Shown: piece after piece, positions 40,917-40,935 of the stretch
How positions within the stretch are numbered: position 1 is the first letter of the stretch
Layout: each line of letters begins with the position of its first letter
Origin: Peptococcaceae bacterium
GTDB taxonomy: Bacteria > Bacillota > Desulfitobacteriia > Desulfitobacteriales > Syntrophobotulaceae
Direction of reading: 5' to 3'
DNA: 40,935 nt
Assembly (NCBI GenBank): GCA_012839895.1
Contig: DUML01000065.1
Location: forward strand, 1 to 40,935
Translations under genes and position numbers: made by a program
Notes under the pieces: generated by a model
The model's database searches: none
The model's input: the letters and a program-made list of their open reading frames with translations, nothing else
What the model was told of the DNA's origin: nothing

Positions 40917-40935
40917 ATGCTTAACTCTAATTATA
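40917..40935 (+). CDS. Start of a plus-strand gene cut by the window edge
   Basis: ATG 40917 lies eight bases after a perfect AGGAGG (40903-40908). Six codons are visible (MLNSNY), too few for any identification. It is divergent from the flagellar operon. Confidence 0.5.

Overview
The window looks like chromosome from an anaerobic, endospore-forming, flagellated Firmicute of the class Clostridia, near the Desulfotomaculum/Peptococcaceae type. The reasons are a complete spoIIGA-sigE-sigG sporulation block fused to the division and cell-wall (dcw) cluster, a 2[4Fe-4S] ferredoxin, PerR, SelA, MecA and moderate-to-low GC with AT-rich gaps. The lineage is an inference; the gene content is read directly. 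Many genes seem to start at TTG or GTG behind a good Shine-Dalgarno (SD) sequence.

Region 1 (about 160-19950, all minus strand) is the dcw/sporulation cluster. In transcription order it holds mraZ, rsmH, ftsL, spoVD (a PASTA transpeptidase), murE, murF, mraY, murD, ftsW/spoVE, murG, an 18-codon leader ORF, murB, murA, ftsQ/divIB, sbp and ftsZ. A terminator follows, then spoIIGA, pro-sigE, sigG and a ylmC/ymxH PRC-barrel gene. These genes make lipid II, build the septum and run the first compartment-specific sigma factors of sporulation. There is no ftsA. Control elements visible here are three MraZ boxes before mraZ, tandem terminators upstream of it, a hairpin over the spoVD ribosome-binding site, a hairpin over the leader-ORF ribosome-binding site before murB, and a Spo0A-type promoter before spoIIGA.

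Region 2 (about 20000-29750) is accessory. It has a patatin-like phospholipase, a DUF1858 CxxC protein, a large membrane protein carrying a catalytically degenerate glycoside hydrolase family 2 (GH2) fold, a 54-bp remnant of an IS3-family element, perR with its own promoter and PerR box, a small ferredoxin, a 49-residue zinc-ribbon ORF, a PHP-family phosphatase, a plus-strand structured RNA with a terminator, a Na/Pi cotransporter and a FapA-family protein.

Region 3 (about 29900-35350) has an LCP cell-wall ligase with a decapeptide-repeat tail, a lone selA, a Gin-like zinc protein that may inhibit sigma G, mecA, a small membrane protein and cheW.

Region 4 (35460-40935) is a flagellar rod/hook operon read fliK-flgD-flgE-flgG-flgB-flgF from a candidate sigma-D promoter. 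Divergent to it is a repeat-bearing gap and the first codons of a plus-strand gene cut by the window edge.

A pattern across the window is that many intergenic gaps carry two to four tandem copies of a different 13-23 bp unit.
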